64,000 nt of DNA, taken from Tenacibaculum sp. L6. GTDB lineage: Bacteria > Bacteroidota > Bacteroidia > Flavobacteriales > Flavobacteriaceae. Below are positions 35,127 through 44,711 of this stretch, piece by piece. Every line of letters starts with the position of its first letter. The stretch's first letter is position 1. Below the pieces are notes generated by a model. The model had not been told where the DNA came from. It made no database searches and saw nothing but the letters and a program-made list of their open reading frames with translations. The stretch covers positions 1 to 64,000 of the forward strand of contig NZ_JAPEHZ010000006.1 of NCBI RefSeq assembly GCF_028823685.1, read 5' to 3'. The position numbers and the translations under genes were made by a program.

Positions 35127-35986
35127 TATTCTTAATTTTCAGTGTTTTTATAACAAGTTTACTCTTTGTAATCTTTAAATTGTTTGATGTTTACAAAGTA
35201 AATACATTTCAAGCCATTGTTTTAAACTATGCGGTAGCATTGTGTTTCGGATTTGTGCATTCAGAAATTTCACTTTCTGTAACTCAAATCCCGCAGCAAC
35301 CTTGGTTTTTAGGAGCTACCATCTTAGGTTTCTTATTTATTACCGTATTCCTTGTAATGGGAATCACTGCTCAAAAAAATGGACTTTCTGTTGCTTCTGT
35401 GGCTGGAAAAATGTCGGTCGTAATTCCTGTTGTTTTAGGAATTTTTCTCTACAATGAAAGTATTGGTTTTGTAAAAATCATCGGGATTATACTTGCGCTG
35501 GTAGCAGTGTATTTATCTTCAGCAAAAAGTGATACTTCTTCAGTAAAATTTAAAAACTTGTTATTTCCTTTATTACTTTTTTTAGGGTCAGGGAGTATTG
35601 ATACATTATTAAAGTATACTGAAACTACTTACGTACCTAAAGAAGCATTACCAATGTTCTTATCAACTATTTTTGGATGCGCTTTATTTTTTGGTTTTTT
35701 TATTTTAACAGCTCAGTTACTAAATAAAAAAGGAGTATTTGAATGGAAAACGTTCCTTGGAGGGATTGCTTTAGGAGTCCCCAACTATTATTCTATGGAA
35801 TTTTTATTAAAAGCATTACAAACAAAGGGGCTTGAAAGTTCTACAGTTTTTACCATAAATAATGTGTCTATAGTTATATTAACCACCGTGTTTGCTCTTA
35901 CATTTTTTAAAGAAAAATTGGTCAAAAAAAATTGGCTTGGTATTGGGCTTGCCATAATTAGTATTTTATTAGTAGTTTCGGCATAA
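35123..35986 (+). CDS. EamA/DMT-family transporter (GTG start)
   Basis: A membrane protein of about ten helices. I place the start at GTG 35123 within the GTGA that is also the stop of the HAD gene, with AAAGGAG 9 bp upstream; the longer frame to 35069 is not needed. Residues FITSLLFVIFKLFDVYKVNTFQAIVLNY begin the first EamA half, and YLSSAKSDTSSVKFKN marks the linker. The substrate is unknown. Its final base overlaps the first base of the next ATG. Confidence 0.88.
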   Translation: MIFLIFSVFITSLLFVIFKLFDVYKVNTFQAIVLNYAVALCFGFVHSEISLSVTQIPQQPWFLGATILGFLFITVFLVMGITAQKNGLSVASVAGKMSVVIPVVLGIFLYNESIGFVKIIGIILALVAVYLSSAKSDTSSVKFKNLLFPLLLFLGSGSIDTLLKYTETTYVPKEALPMFLSTIFGCALFFGFFILTAQLLNKKGVFEWKTFLGGIALGVPNYYSMEFLLKALQTKGLESSTVFTINNVSIVILTTVFALTFFKEKLVKKNWLGIGLAIISILLVVSA

Positions 35987-36603
35987 TGAATGAAGAAATA
36001 AAAGACACTTACAAAACAATTACCAAACCCTCTGAGGAAACCTTATTTAAAGACCGAAACAGTAAGTTTTTTGGGTATGCTTTTCCTGTTTTTACTGAGG
36101 AAGATATTAAAGAACGTTTAGAAGAACTCCGTAAACAACATCATACTGCACGTCATCATTGTTATGCGTGGCAATTGGGAACAGAAAAGATTCGTTTTCG
36201 TGCTAATGATGATGGGGAGCCGAGTAATTCAGCAGGGCAACCAATTTATGGACAAATACAATCTTTTGATGTAACCAATATTTTAATTGTTTCTGTACGT
36301 TATTTTGGAGGAACCAAACTTGGAGTAGGAGGATTAATTAACGCCTATCGAGCTTCAGCGCAATTAGCTTTAGAAGCCTCTGAAATTATTGAGAAAACCA
36401 TAGATATTCATTATAAGTTAAAGTTCGGGTACGATATGATGAATAAAGTACAACGTATTATCAAAGAACGAAACCTAGATATTATTAATCAAAAATTAGA
36501 ATTAGACTGCGAGTATACCATTTCAGTACGTAAAAAAGAAGCTGAAAGTATTTTTGAAGTTTTTGATAATCTGTTTAAGGTGGAGATTAAATTAGTAGAT
36601 TAA
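35986..36603 (+). CDS. YigZ/IMPACT (UPF0029) family protein
   Basis: 205 residues. The UPF0029 signature YFGGTKLGVGGLINAYRASAQLAL (about residues 105-128) is clear, preceded by HHTARHHCYAWQLG and the DDGEPSNSAGQPI motif. The C-terminal DUF1949-like part follows. The eukaryotic relative IMPACT regulates GCN2; the bacterial role is unknown. ATG overlaps the transporter stop (TAATG), so it is cotranscribed with ribD-HAD-DMT. Confidence 0.95.
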   Translation: MNEEIKDTYKTITKPSEETLFKDRNSKFFGYAFPVFTEEDIKERLEELRKQHHTARHHCYAWQLGTEKIRFRANDDGEPSNSAGQPIYGQIQSFDVTNILIVSVRYFGGTKLGVGGLINAYRASAQLALEASEIIEKTIDIHYKLKFGYDMMNKVQRIIKERNLDIINQKLELDCEYTISVRKKEAESIFEVFDNLFKVEIKLVD

Positions 36604-36628
36604 ACACTAATAGAGGCTTTGAAAAAAA

Positions 36629-37978
36629 ATGAAGTTAATGAGAAAAAATATTATCATCCTCTTTTTAATGGTTTTACCCATTAAGAGCATAAAAGCTCAA
36701 AACTTTTTGTATAATACTGAACAGTTTGGTATACGAGGATCTATGTTAGGAGGTGCTATAACTGCTGGAGCAGATGATGAAAGTATGACTTTTTATAACC
36801 CTGCAGGAATACACAAAGTTCCTTCTCAAGTAAGTATATCTCTATTTCAGCCTGTAATTCGTAGCTTTGGTTTTAATAGCTTTTGGGGAGCAAGGGAAAG
36901 CAGCGAAATAAATACTAATTATGGGCTAAAACCTTCTCTTATATCTTTTAAATTTAATTTAAAAAATATTGAATTAGCATTTATTAAAATAAGTAAAAGC
37001 GAGTTAACAGATTTTTTTAATGCAAAAAGAGAAACCATAAACAGTAACCTTTTAAATACACAGTACTTTGAATATGAATATAAAGGCGAAGATGATTGGT
37101 TTGGAGTTGGAACAAGTTTTAAATTAACATCAAATATTTACCTAGGTATTAGTCAGTTTCTAAGTATTTCTAACTTTGAATATAGAAATAAAGTATTTTT
37201 AGAAGAACTAAATACAGCTAATAACACTTCTAATAGCTACTTTAACTCTGAACAAACTAGCAGTTATGATAACACAGGTTTTATAACTAAAATAGGTTTT
37301 TTATACGATACTAATAAACACGACTTTGGTTTTACAATAACTACTCCAAAGTATTTGAGAATTTTAAAAGATGGATATTATACAGGAGAATTAACCAGAA
37401 TAGATAGTGACCATAGTTTAGGCAGGCAAATTGTAGATAATGATATATCTCCAGAGATACGAACTCCTTGGGAGTTTTCTATCGGATATAGTTTTCTAGT
37501 AAATAAAAATAGTAAATTATGGTTAAGTACCAGTTATCACACTGGAATATCTGATTATAAAGTCGCAAATATAAAATCCGGAAACTCTGCTTTTTCCTGG
37601 GTCAATGGTAATAAATCAGTTATTAACTTTGGAGTAGGGTATTCACATCAAATAAGTCCAACATTAGAATTATCAGGAGGTTTTAGAACAAATAATTTAG
37701 CCTACGAAAACAAAAAGGTTTCATTAACAAAATTGAGAAACACTATTTTAGATGGAAATCAGATACACTTTGTAATTGGAACTAAATTTAAATTCAAAAG
37801 ACACGACGTGCTTTTAGGGTTAGACTGGGGAACTATTTATGATACTCCAAACAAAACTAGCTTTGAATATTTACAAGATATTGCTGAATTATCTCCAAAC
37901 TTGAATGGGCTGACCAAACAAAATATAACTATTCTATTAACATATAGGTTTATTATAGATGAATTAATAAAGCTATAA
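36629..37978 (+). CDS. FadL/OmpP1-like outer-membrane transport protein
   Basis: 449 residues with a signal peptide (about 1-23, ending SIKA before Q24). The N-terminal hatch-type motif RGSMLGGAITAGADDESMTFYNPAGI is typical of the FadL/TodX family, followed by alternating strands and repeated YSF/GVGYS-type strand ends to the C-terminus. The family takes up long-chain fatty acids or other hydrophobic compounds. It lies 25 bp after yigZ, possibly the last gene of that operon. Confidence 0.85.
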   Translation: MKLMRKNIIILFLMVLPIKSIKAQNFLYNTEQFGIRGSMLGGAITAGADDESMTFYNPAGIHKVPSQVSISLFQPVIRSFGFNSFWGARESSEINTNYGLKPSLISFKFNLKNIELAFIKISKSELTDFFNAKRETINSNLLNTQYFEYEYKGEDDWFGVGTSFKLTSNIYLGISQFLSISNFEYRNKVFLEELNTANNTSNSYFNSEQTSSYDNTGFITKIGFLYDTNKHDFGFTITTPKYLRILKDGYYTGELTRIDSDHSLGRQIVDNDISPEIRTPWEFSIGYSFLVNKNSKLWLSTSYHTGISDYKVANIKSGNSAFSWVNGNKSVINFGVGYSHQISPTLELSGGFRTNNLAYENKKVSLTKLRNTILDGNQIHFVIGTKFKFKRHDVLLGLDWGTIYDTPNKTSFEYLQDIAELSPNLNGLTKQNITILLTYRFIIDELIKL

Positions 37979-38033
37979 TATATCTTAACTTACTTAAGTT
38001 CAAAACATTTTAGGTTACTTCAATAATTATTCG

Positions 38034-38041
38034 TAAATTTG
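38034..38041 (+). promoter_or_regulatory. -7 promoter element of rpsA with a long leader
   Basis: TAAATTTG matches TAnnTTTG. It predicts a 5' leader of about 115-120 nt before the rpsA ATG at 38166, longer than for most genes here. S1 is known to regulate its own translation in other bacteria; the leader may serve this. Confidence 0.5.
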
Positions 38042-38165
38042 CAGGCCTTTTTACGAGTACAGATTTAAAAAGGATAGAAAATAACATTTATTAAGTTTAA
38101 TTTCTCTTGGCGTTAGTATCGTTAAAAATCTGGTTAACAAAAAGATACAAATATTTATTTCAGAC

Positions 38166-39935
38166 ATGTCTGAAGAAACAAAAAACACAGCAGAAGCTGT
38201 AAATCCAGCAGAATTTTTAGCAACCTTTAACTGGCACAAATACGAAGAAGGTATTGATGAAGTTGATGAGTCTAAATTAAAAGAATTTGAAAAAGCCTTA
38301 GAAGGTACTGTAGGGTTCGTAAACGAGCGCGATGTTATCGAAGGTGAAGTAGTACGTATTACTGATCGTGATGCTATTATCGACATTAACTCTAAATCTG
38401 AAGGTGTAATTTCGTTAAACGAATTCCGTTACAACCCAAATTTAGCTGTTGGAGACAAAGTAGAAGTATTAGTTGACAAAAGAGAAGACTCTTCAGGTCA
38501 ATTAGTATTATCTCACAAAAAAGCACGTGTAATCAAAGCTTGGGATCGTGTTAACAATGCACACGAAACTGGTGAAATCGTTAACGGTTTTGTTAAGTGT
38601 AGAACTCGTGGAGGTATGATCGTTGATGTATTTGGTATTGAAGCATTCTTACCAGGTTCTCAAATTGATGTGAAGCCTATCCGTGACTACGATCAATATG
38701 TAGAAAAAACTATGGAATTCAAAGTTGTGAAAATCAACCACGAATTTAAAAACGTAGTAGTATCTCATAAAGCATTAATCGAAGCTGATTTAGAAGATCA
38801 AAAACGTGAAATTATCGGTCAATTAGAAAAAGGACAAGTACTAGAAGGTGTTGTTAAAAACATTACTTCTTATGGTGTATTTGTTGACTTAGGAGGTGTT
38901 GACGGATTAATTCATATTACTGATTTATCTTGGTCTCGTATCAACCACCCGAACGAAGTTGTTGAGTTAGATCAAAAATTAAACGTTGTAATCTTAGACT
39001 TTGATGATAACAAGTCAAGAATTCAATTAGGATTAAAACAATTATCTGCTCACCCATGGGAAGCTTTAAATGCTGACTTAAAAGTTGGTGATAAAGTAAA
39101 AGGTAAAGTAGTTGTTTTAGCTGATTATGGTGCATTTGTAGAGGTTGAAGAAGGAGTAGAAGGATTAATCCACGTATCTGAAATGTCATGGTCAACTCAC
39201 TTACGTTCTGCACAAGATTTCGTAAAAGTTGGTGATGAAGTAGAAGCTCAAATCTTAACATTAGACCGCGAAGAGCGTAAAATGTCTTTAGGTATGAAGC
39301 AATTACACCCAGATCCATGGACAGATATTACTACTAAATACCCAGTAGGTTCTAAACACACTGGTACTGTACGTAACTACACTAACTTTGGTGTATTCGT
39401 AGAGTTAGAAGAAGGTATTGATGGATTAGTATATATATCTGATTTATCTTGGACTAAGAAAATTAAGCACCCATCAGATTTCGTAACTGTAGGTGATCAA
39501 TTAGAAGTTCAAGTATTAGAATTAGACGTAGAGAACCGTAAATTAAACTTAGGTCACAAGCAAACTCAAGATAACCCTTGGGATGCTCATGAATCTACTT
39601 ATACAATCGGATCTATCCACGAAGGTACTATCAAAGAGAAAAATGATAAAGGTGCAACTGTAGTATTTGCTGATGGTGTTGAAGCTTTCGCTCCAACTCG
39701 TTTCTTAGAAAAAGAAGACGGAGGTAAATTAGCTAAAGGTGATGAAACTAAGTTCCAAGTAACTGAGTTTAGTAAAGAATACCGTAGAATTGTTGTTTCT
39801 CATACTTCTATCTTTAGAGAAGAAGAACAAAAGAACATCAAAGCTGCTGCTGCAAAAGCTCAAGAAGTAGAAAAAACTACTTTAGGAGATATCGGTGGAT
39901 TAGCTGAATTAAAGAAGAAAATGGAAGGAAAATAA
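38166..39935 (+). CDS. rpsA: 30S ribosomal protein S1
   Basis: 589 residues with six S1 RNA-binding repeats, seen as starts near residues 57, 141, 226, 313, 400 and 484. Repeats 3-5 show the best SYGVFVDLGG, DYGAFVEVEEG and NFGVFVELEEG cores with GLIHI/V motifs. The protein delivers mRNA to the ribosome; in Bacteroidota it matters more as Shine-Dalgarno sequences are weak. Codon use is strongly biased to TTA, GAA and AAA, typical of a highly expressed gene. A terminator follows. Confidence 0.98.
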   Translation: MSEETKNTAEAVNPAEFLATFNWHKYEEGIDEVDESKLKEFEKALEGTVGFVNERDVIEGEVVRITDRDAIIDINSKSEGVISLNEFRYNPNLAVGDKVEVLVDKREDSSGQLVLSHKKARVIKAWDRVNNAHETGEIVNGFVKCRTRGGMIVDVFGIEAFLPGSQIDVKPIRDYDQYVEKTMEFKVVKINHEFKNVVVSHKALIEADLEDQKREIIGQLEKGQVLEGVVKNITSYGVFVDLGGVDGLIHITDLSWSRINHPNEVVELDQKLNVVILDFDDNKSRIQLGLKQLSAHPWEALNADLKVGDKVKGKVVVLADYGAFVEVEEGVEGLIHVSEMSWSTHLRSAQDFVKVGDEVEAQILTLDREERKMSLGMKQLHPDPWTDITTKYPVGSKHTGTVRNYTNFGVFVELEEGIDGLVYISDLSWTKKIKHPSDFVTVGDQLEVQVLELDVENRKLNLGHKQTQDNPWDAHESTYTIGSIHEGTIKEKNDKGATVVFADGVEAFAPTRFLEKEDGGKLAKGDETKFQVTEFSKEYRRIVVSHTSIFREEEQKNIKAAAAKAQEVEKTTLGDIGGLAELKKKMEGK

Positions 39936-39958
39936 TCCGAACAATTTCTTAAAATGTA

Positions 39959-39993
39959 TAAACCGTTAAGCTGTAAAGTTTAACGGTTTTTTT
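39959..39993 (+). terminator. terminator after rpsA
   Basis: The stem AACCGTTAA / TTAACGGTT has a loop of about ten bases and seven T. It starts 24 bp after the rpsA stop. Confidence 0.85.
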
Positions 39994-40061
39994 AGTTCCT
40001 TATGTAACAAATGTTACAGTTAAAGCTTACTCTTTTTAAAGGATACTTTCTTAAATAGCTT

Positions 40062-40069
40062 TATATTTG
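40062..40069 (+). promoter_or_regulatory. -7 promoter element of glmM
   Basis: TATATTTG matches TAnnTTTG, 19 bp before the ATG at 40089 and after the rpsA terminator. Confidence 0.55.
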
Positions 40070-40088
40070 CTCATCAATTAAAATTAAT

Positions 40089-41483
40089 ATGACACTTATT
40101 AAATCGATATCAGGTATTAGAGGTACCATAGGCGGAAATACAGGTGACAATTTAACACCTATAGATGCTGTAAAATTTGCAGCAGCTTACGGTACGTTTA
40201 TAAAAAAGAAAAACTCCGAAAAAGAAAAAATTACCATTGTAATAGGTAGAGATGCCCGTATTTCGGGTAAAATGATAAGTAACTTAGTCGCAAATACCTT
40301 AGTAGGTTTAGGTATTAATGTAATCGATTTAGGTTTATCTACAACACCAACGGTTGAAGTTGCTGTCCCTTTAGAAAAAGCGGATGGAGGTATTATTTTA
40401 ACTGCTTCACACAATCCAAAACAGTGGAATGCTTTAAAATTATTGAATGAAAAAGGAGAGTTTTTAAATGGTGAAGATGGAGCAGACATTTTAAAGATTG
40501 CTGAAAATGATGCCACAATTGAGTTTGCTGAAGTTGACGATTTAGGAGCGTATAGAAAAAAGAAGAACTACATAAAGAAGCATATCAAAGAAGTTTTAAA
40601 ACTAGATTTAGTAGATAAGAAAGCCATCAAAAAAGTGAAATTTAAAGTTGTTGTTGATGGTGTAAACTCTACTGGAGGTATTGCTATTCCTGCTTTACTA
40701 AAAGAATTAGGAGTAAAATGTGTAGAATTATATTGTGAACCCAACGGACACTTTCCACACAATCCAGAACCTTTGAAAGAACACTTAACGGATATTTCTG
40801 AATTAGTAGTCAAGGAAAAAGCAGATTTAGGTATTGTAGTAGATCCTGATGTAGACCGTTTAGCGCTAATTTCTGAAGATGGTTCTATGTTTGGAGAAGA
40901 ATACACTTTAGTAGCTTGTGCCGATTATATTTTAGGTCAATTAGGAGGTGGTAACACTGTTTCTAACCTATCATCCTCAAGAGCTTTACGAGATGTTACT
41001 GAAAAACATGGAGGAACATACACGGCAAGCGCAGTAGGAGAGGTGAACGTAGTACAAATGATGAAGGATACCAATACTGTAATTGGAGGAGAAGGTAACG
41101 GAGGAATTATCTATCCAGAATCTCATTATGGACGTGATTCGTTGGTAGGAGTTGCGTTATTCTTATCACATTTGGCTCATAAAAAAATATCTTGTAAAGC
41201 CTTAAGAGATTCATATCCTAGCTACTTTATGAGCAAAAATAAAATCCAGTTAACACCACAAATTGATGTTGATAAGATTTTAGAAACAATGGCTAATAAC
41301 TATAAAAATGAAGATGTAAACACTATTGATGGTGTAAAAATTGATTTTGCTGAAGAGTGGGTACATTTACGTAAGTCAAATACCGAGCCTATCATCAGAA
41401 TTTATACAGAAAGCACTAGTCAACAAAATGCAGATGCTTTAGCTGAAAGATTTATTACTGAAATAAAAGAAATAATAGCGTAA
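40089..41483 (+). CDS. glmM: phosphoglucosamine mutase (phosphohexomutase)
   Basis: 464 residues of the alpha-D-phosphohexomutase family. The phosphoserine is S107 in TASHNPKQWN, the metal loop is DPDVDRLAL, the sugar-binding loop is GEGNGGIIYPE and the phosphate-binding loop is RKSNTEPIIRIY. It starts LIKSISGIRGTIGG as in the Bacteroidota GlmM-like enzymes. GlmM makes glucosamine-1-phosphate for peptidoglycan and LPS, but a phosphoglucomutase or phosphomannomutase role cannot be excluded. Confidence 0.93.
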   Translation: MTLIKSISGIRGTIGGNTGDNLTPIDAVKFAAAYGTFIKKKNSEKEKITIVIGRDARISGKMISNLVANTLVGLGINVIDLGLSTTPTVEVAVPLEKADGGIILTASHNPKQWNALKLLNEKGEFLNGEDGADILKIAENDATIEFAEVDDLGAYRKKKNYIKKHIKEVLKLDLVDKKAIKKVKFKVVVDGVNSTGGIAIPALLKELGVKCVELYCEPNGHFPHNPEPLKEHLTDISELVVKEKADLGIVVDPDVDRLALISEDGSMFGEEYTLVACADYILGQLGGGNTVSNLSSSRALRDVTEKHGGTYTASAVGEVNVVQMMKDTNTVIGGEGNGGIIYPESHYGRDSLVGVALFLSHLAHKKISCKALRDSYPSYFMSKNKIQLTPQIDVDKILETMANNYKNEDVNTIDGVKIDFAEEWVHLRKSNTEPIIRIYTESTSQQNADALAERFITEIKEIIA

Positions 41484-41606
41484 AGACCGTAAAAATTACG
41501 AGCTTCTAACAAAATGTTATAAATACGTTAATATTCTAATTATTTTAGGCTACCTAGTGGCATACGAGTAATTTTATCACCACAACAAACAACACAGATT
41601 ATAATT

Positions 41607-43073
41607 ATGGATTTAGAACAGTATTTTGATAAGTTCAGAAGAAATATTGTAGGAATTGACCAAACTTTTCAAACACCTTATGGCGAAAAGAAAATGGTAT
41701 ATACTGATTGGACTGCTAGTGGAAGATTATACAGACCTATCGAAGAGCAATTGTTGCATAAATTCGGCCCTTTTGTAGCCAATACACATACAGAAACGTC
41801 TACATCAGGAGCAGCTATGACACTTGCATATCATGAAGCTCGTAATATTATAAAACGTCATGTAAATGCTTCTGTAGATGACGTATTAATTACCGAAGGT
41901 TCTGGTATGACAGGAGTTGTAAATAAATTCCAACGTATTTTAGGACTCAAAGTATCTGAAAATCTTAAAGAAAACACGCAAGTTCCTGATGAAAAAAGAC
42001 CTATTGTTTTTGTTAGTCATATGGAACATCATTCAAACCAAACTTCTTGGATTGAAACTATTGCAGATGTAGTAGTGGTACCCTCTAACGAAGAAGGTTT
42101 AGTGTGTTTAGATAAGTTTGAAGAAACGATTAAACAATATTTAGACAGACCTATCAAAATTGCGTCAATTGTTGCTGGTTCTAATGTTACAGGAATCAAA
42201 ACTGACTACCATAAAGTAGCCTCTCTAATTCACAGATATGGTGGTTTATGTTTTGTTGATTTTGCTTGTTCTGCACCGTATGTAGACATTGATATGCATC
42301 CAGAAAATGAAGAAGAGTATTTAGATGCTATTTTCTTTTCTCCACATAAGTTTTTAGGAGGTCCAGGTACATCGGGAGTATTGATTTTCAATAAGAAATT
42401 ATATAAAAATATGGTTCCTGATAACCCAGGTGGAGGAACTGTGAGTTATACAAATCCGTGGGGACAACATGATTATTTTGATGATGTTGAAACTCGTGAA
42501 GATGGAGGTACACCAGCTTTTTTACAAACGATAAAAATAGCATTGTGTATTCAGGTAAAAAATCAAATGGGTACCGATAAAATTAAAGAACGTGAGGATG
42601 AAATTAATCCGATCATTTTTAATTGTCTAGAAAATCTAGAGGGAGTTCAAATTTTAGCTCCTAACCATAAAGATCGCTTAAGTATTTTTTCTTTTTACTT
42701 TGAAAAATACCATTTTAACTTAGTCGTTAAGTTATTAAACGATCGTTTTGGTATTCAAACCAGAGGAGGTTGTTCTTGTGCTGGAACTTACGGACACTTT
42801 TTATTAAATGTAGATCAAACCAGATCAAATGAAATAAAGGGACAAATTTTAGGAGGTTGTAGTACAGAAAAACCAGGTTGGGTACGTTTATCGGTTCACC
42901 CAACTATTACAAATGAAGAAGTACAATTTATTTGTGATTCGTTAAAATCGTTAGCTGAAAATATTGAAGAATGGTCCAAAGACTATGAATACGATATGGG
43001 TAAAAACGATTATGTACATAAAACTGTTGAACCTATTGAAAAACAGCTAGTAGCTGATTGGTTTTCGTTATAA
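41607..43073 (+). CDS. class V PLP-dependent aminotransferase
   Basis: 488 residues of the CsdA/SufS-like fold. The PLP lysine is in FSPHKFLGGPGTSG; the late cysteine-containing segment TRGGCSCAGTYGHFLL carries the region that in desulfurases holds the reactive cysteine. An acidic FDDVETREDGGTPAFL block follows. The family includes uncharacterised Bacteroidota enzymes, so cysteine desulfurase or selenocysteine lyase activity is possible but not established. It is probably transcribed with the M14 peptidase 54 bp downstream. Confidence 0.85.
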   Translation: MDLEQYFDKFRRNIVGIDQTFQTPYGEKKMVYTDWTASGRLYRPIEEQLLHKFGPFVANTHTETSTSGAAMTLAYHEARNIIKRHVNASVDDVLITEGSGMTGVVNKFQRILGLKVSENLKENTQVPDEKRPIVFVSHMEHHSNQTSWIETIADVVVVPSNEEGLVCLDKFEETIKQYLDRPIKIASIVAGSNVTGIKTDYHKVASLIHRYGGLCFVDFACSAPYVDIDMHPENEEEYLDAIFFSPHKFLGGPGTSGVLIFNKKLYKNMVPDNPGGGTVSYTNPWGQHDYFDDVETREDGGTPAFLQTIKIALCIQVKNQMGTDKIKEREDEINPIIFNCLENLEGVQILAPNHKDRLSIFSFYFEKYHFNLVVKLLNDRFGIQTRGGCSCAGTYGHFLLNVDQTRSNEIKGQILGGCSTEKPGWVRLSVHPTITNEEVQFICDSLKSLAENIEEWSKDYEYDMGKNDYVHKTVEPIEKQLVADWFSL

Positions 43074-43127
43074 TATGACACACATTAGTAGCTCTTTTTT
43101 AGAAGAAAACTATTTAAAAATTAAAGA

Positions 43128-44090
43128 TTGCCTTTGTATTTTGACTTACAAAATTCTAAAATTGAAACAAAAATAATTGGTGAGTCAGAGCAGCAGAGAG
43201 CTATTTATCAGTTGAAATTTGGAACAGGAGAAAAGAGAATTTTTATTTGGAGCCAGATGCACGGTAATGAAAGTACCGGAACCAAAGCTGTTTTCGATTT
43301 TTTAAACTTTATTCAGCGTTTTCCAGACCATGAAATTACTAAGGCAATTGTAAACAATTGTAGTATTACCATCGTTCCTATGCTAAATCCTGATGGAGCA
43401 CAAGCCTATACACGTGTCAATGCTAATAATGTTGATTTAAATAGAGACGCTGTTGAGTTACAAGCGAAAGAAAGTAAGTTATTACGTAAAATTTTAGAAG
43501 AAGTTAATCCGCAGTTTTGCTTCAACTTACACGATCAAAGAACCATTTTTGGAGTAGAAGGTACTACCAATACTGCTACGATATCTTTTTTGGCTCCTTC
43601 TGAAGAAGAAACACGCAAAATTACTGAAGGCAGAAAAGAAACGATGAATGTTATTGTAGCAATGAATAAATTGTTACAAGAAATTATACCAAATCATATT
43701 GGTCGTTATACTGATGAATTTTACCCAACTGCTACAGGAGATAATTTTCAAAAAATAGGACACAATACAATATTAATTGAAGCAGGCCATTTTCCTGATG
43801 ATTACGATAGGGAAGAGGTAAGAAAGTATAATTTCTATGCATTACTACAAGGAATTTACCATATTTCAATAAATAACGACTTTAGTTCTTATCAAGATTA
43901 TTTAGCTATTCCTAACAATATCAAGAATTTCTACGATGTGATTTATCGCTCAAAAAATAATGAAAAAGATGTTGCTTTTCAGTATGTAGAAACTATAGAA
44001 AATGGTAAATTTGCACTGGTTTTAACAAAAGAAAAAGAAGGAAATTTATCTTCATATTTAGCTCATAAAGAATTCACAAAAAATAGTTAA
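43128..44090 (+). CDS. M14-family zinc carboxypeptidase-like protein
   Basis: 320 residues. Zinc ligands H45 and E48 are in SQMHGNEST, and H135 is in CFNLHDQRTIFG; NVDLNRDA is the substrate-binding segment. A Glu in ILIEAGHFPDDYDRE may be the catalytic base. It resembles succinylglutamate desuccinylase/carboxypeptidase-type cytoplasmic enzymes. The start is TTG at 43128; a stop lies two codons upstream, and the next ATG would remove the zinc ligand region. The substrate is unknown. Confidence 0.88.
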   Translation: MPLYFDLQNSKIETKIIGESEQQRAIYQLKFGTGEKRIFIWSQMHGNESTGTKAVFDFLNFIQRFPDHEITKAIVNNCSITIVPMLNPDGAQAYTRVNANNVDLNRDAVELQAKESKLLRKILEEVNPQFCFNLHDQRTIFGVEGTTNTATISFLAPSEEETRKITEGRKETMNVIVAMNKLLQEIIPNHIGRYTDEFYPTATGDNFQKIGHNTILIEAGHFPDDYDREEVRKYNFYALLQGIYHISINNDFSSYQDYLAIPNNIKNFYDVIYRSKNNEKDVAFQYVETIENGKFALVLTKEKEGNLSSYLAHKEFTKNS

Positions 44091-44171
44091 AAATTTATTT
44101 TTCCTTAAACAAAACTTAAGTTTTTTATAAAAAATCTATATTTTAGCAATATTACTTGAAGAAAACAAAAA

Positions 44172-44651
44172 ATGAAGAAGTTCATACTAGATGAAATCGA
44201 TCATCAAATTTTAGACATTTTAATTGAAAACGCTCGTACACCTTTTACAGACATTGCAAAAAAGTTGTTAGTATCTGCTGGTACTATCCATGTACGTGTT
44301 AAAAAGATGGAAGATGAAGGTATTATTCAAGGGTCAACATTAACCTTGAATTATGAAAAAATGGGATACTCGTTTATTGCCCATGTAGGAGTTTTCTTAG
44401 ATAAAACATCTATGACTCAACATGTATTAGACAATTTACGTTTAATATCTAACGTTACAGTTGCTTATGTAACAGCAGGAAAGTATAATATTTTCTGTAA
44501 AGTTCGTGCTAAAAATACTGCTGACGCAAAAGATATTATTTATAGAATAGATGATATTCACGGAGTAAATAGAACTGAAACTATGATAGCGCTTGAAGAA
44601 AGCATTAACGATAAAAAACGTTTAATGCACGCTATTTTCCAAGATATTTAA
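44172..44651 (+). CDS. Lrp/AsnC-family transcription regulator
   Basis: 159 residues with an N-terminal helix-turn-helix (about 8-55, DHQILDILIENARTPFTDIAKKL then GTIHVRVKKMEDEGII) and a C-terminal RAM ligand-binding domain. It is typically controlled by amino acids and acts on amino-acid or peptide genes. The nearby aminotransferase and M14 peptidase could be targets, which is inference. A strong terminator follows. Confidence 0.95.
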   Translation: MKKFILDEIDHQILDILIENARTPFTDIAKKLLVSAGTIHVRVKKMEDEGIIQGSTLTLNYEKMGYSFIAHVGVFLDKTSMTQHVLDNLRLISNVTVAYVTAGKYNIFCKVRAKNTADAKDIIYRIDDIHGVNRTETMIALEESINDKKRLMHAIFQDI

Positions 44652-44670
44652 TTTGAAAAGTATTTTTCAC

Positions 44671-44702
44671 AAAAGGGTTACGAAATTCGTAACCCTTTTT
44701 TG
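44671..44702. terminator. bidirectional terminator after the Lrp gene
   Basis: The perfect 13-bp stem AAAAGGGTTACGA / TCGTAACCCTTTT has a three-base loop and T runs on both strands. It serves the Lrp gene and the convergent pseudouridine synthase. Confidence 0.9.
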
Positions 44703-44711
44703 TTTTATTTT

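Noticed and set aside
38941-39318. 125-codon open frame on the minus strand inside rpsA
   Set aside because: Antisense shadow of strongly biased rpsA codons; it gives a Leu/Gln-rich product with no sense as a protein.
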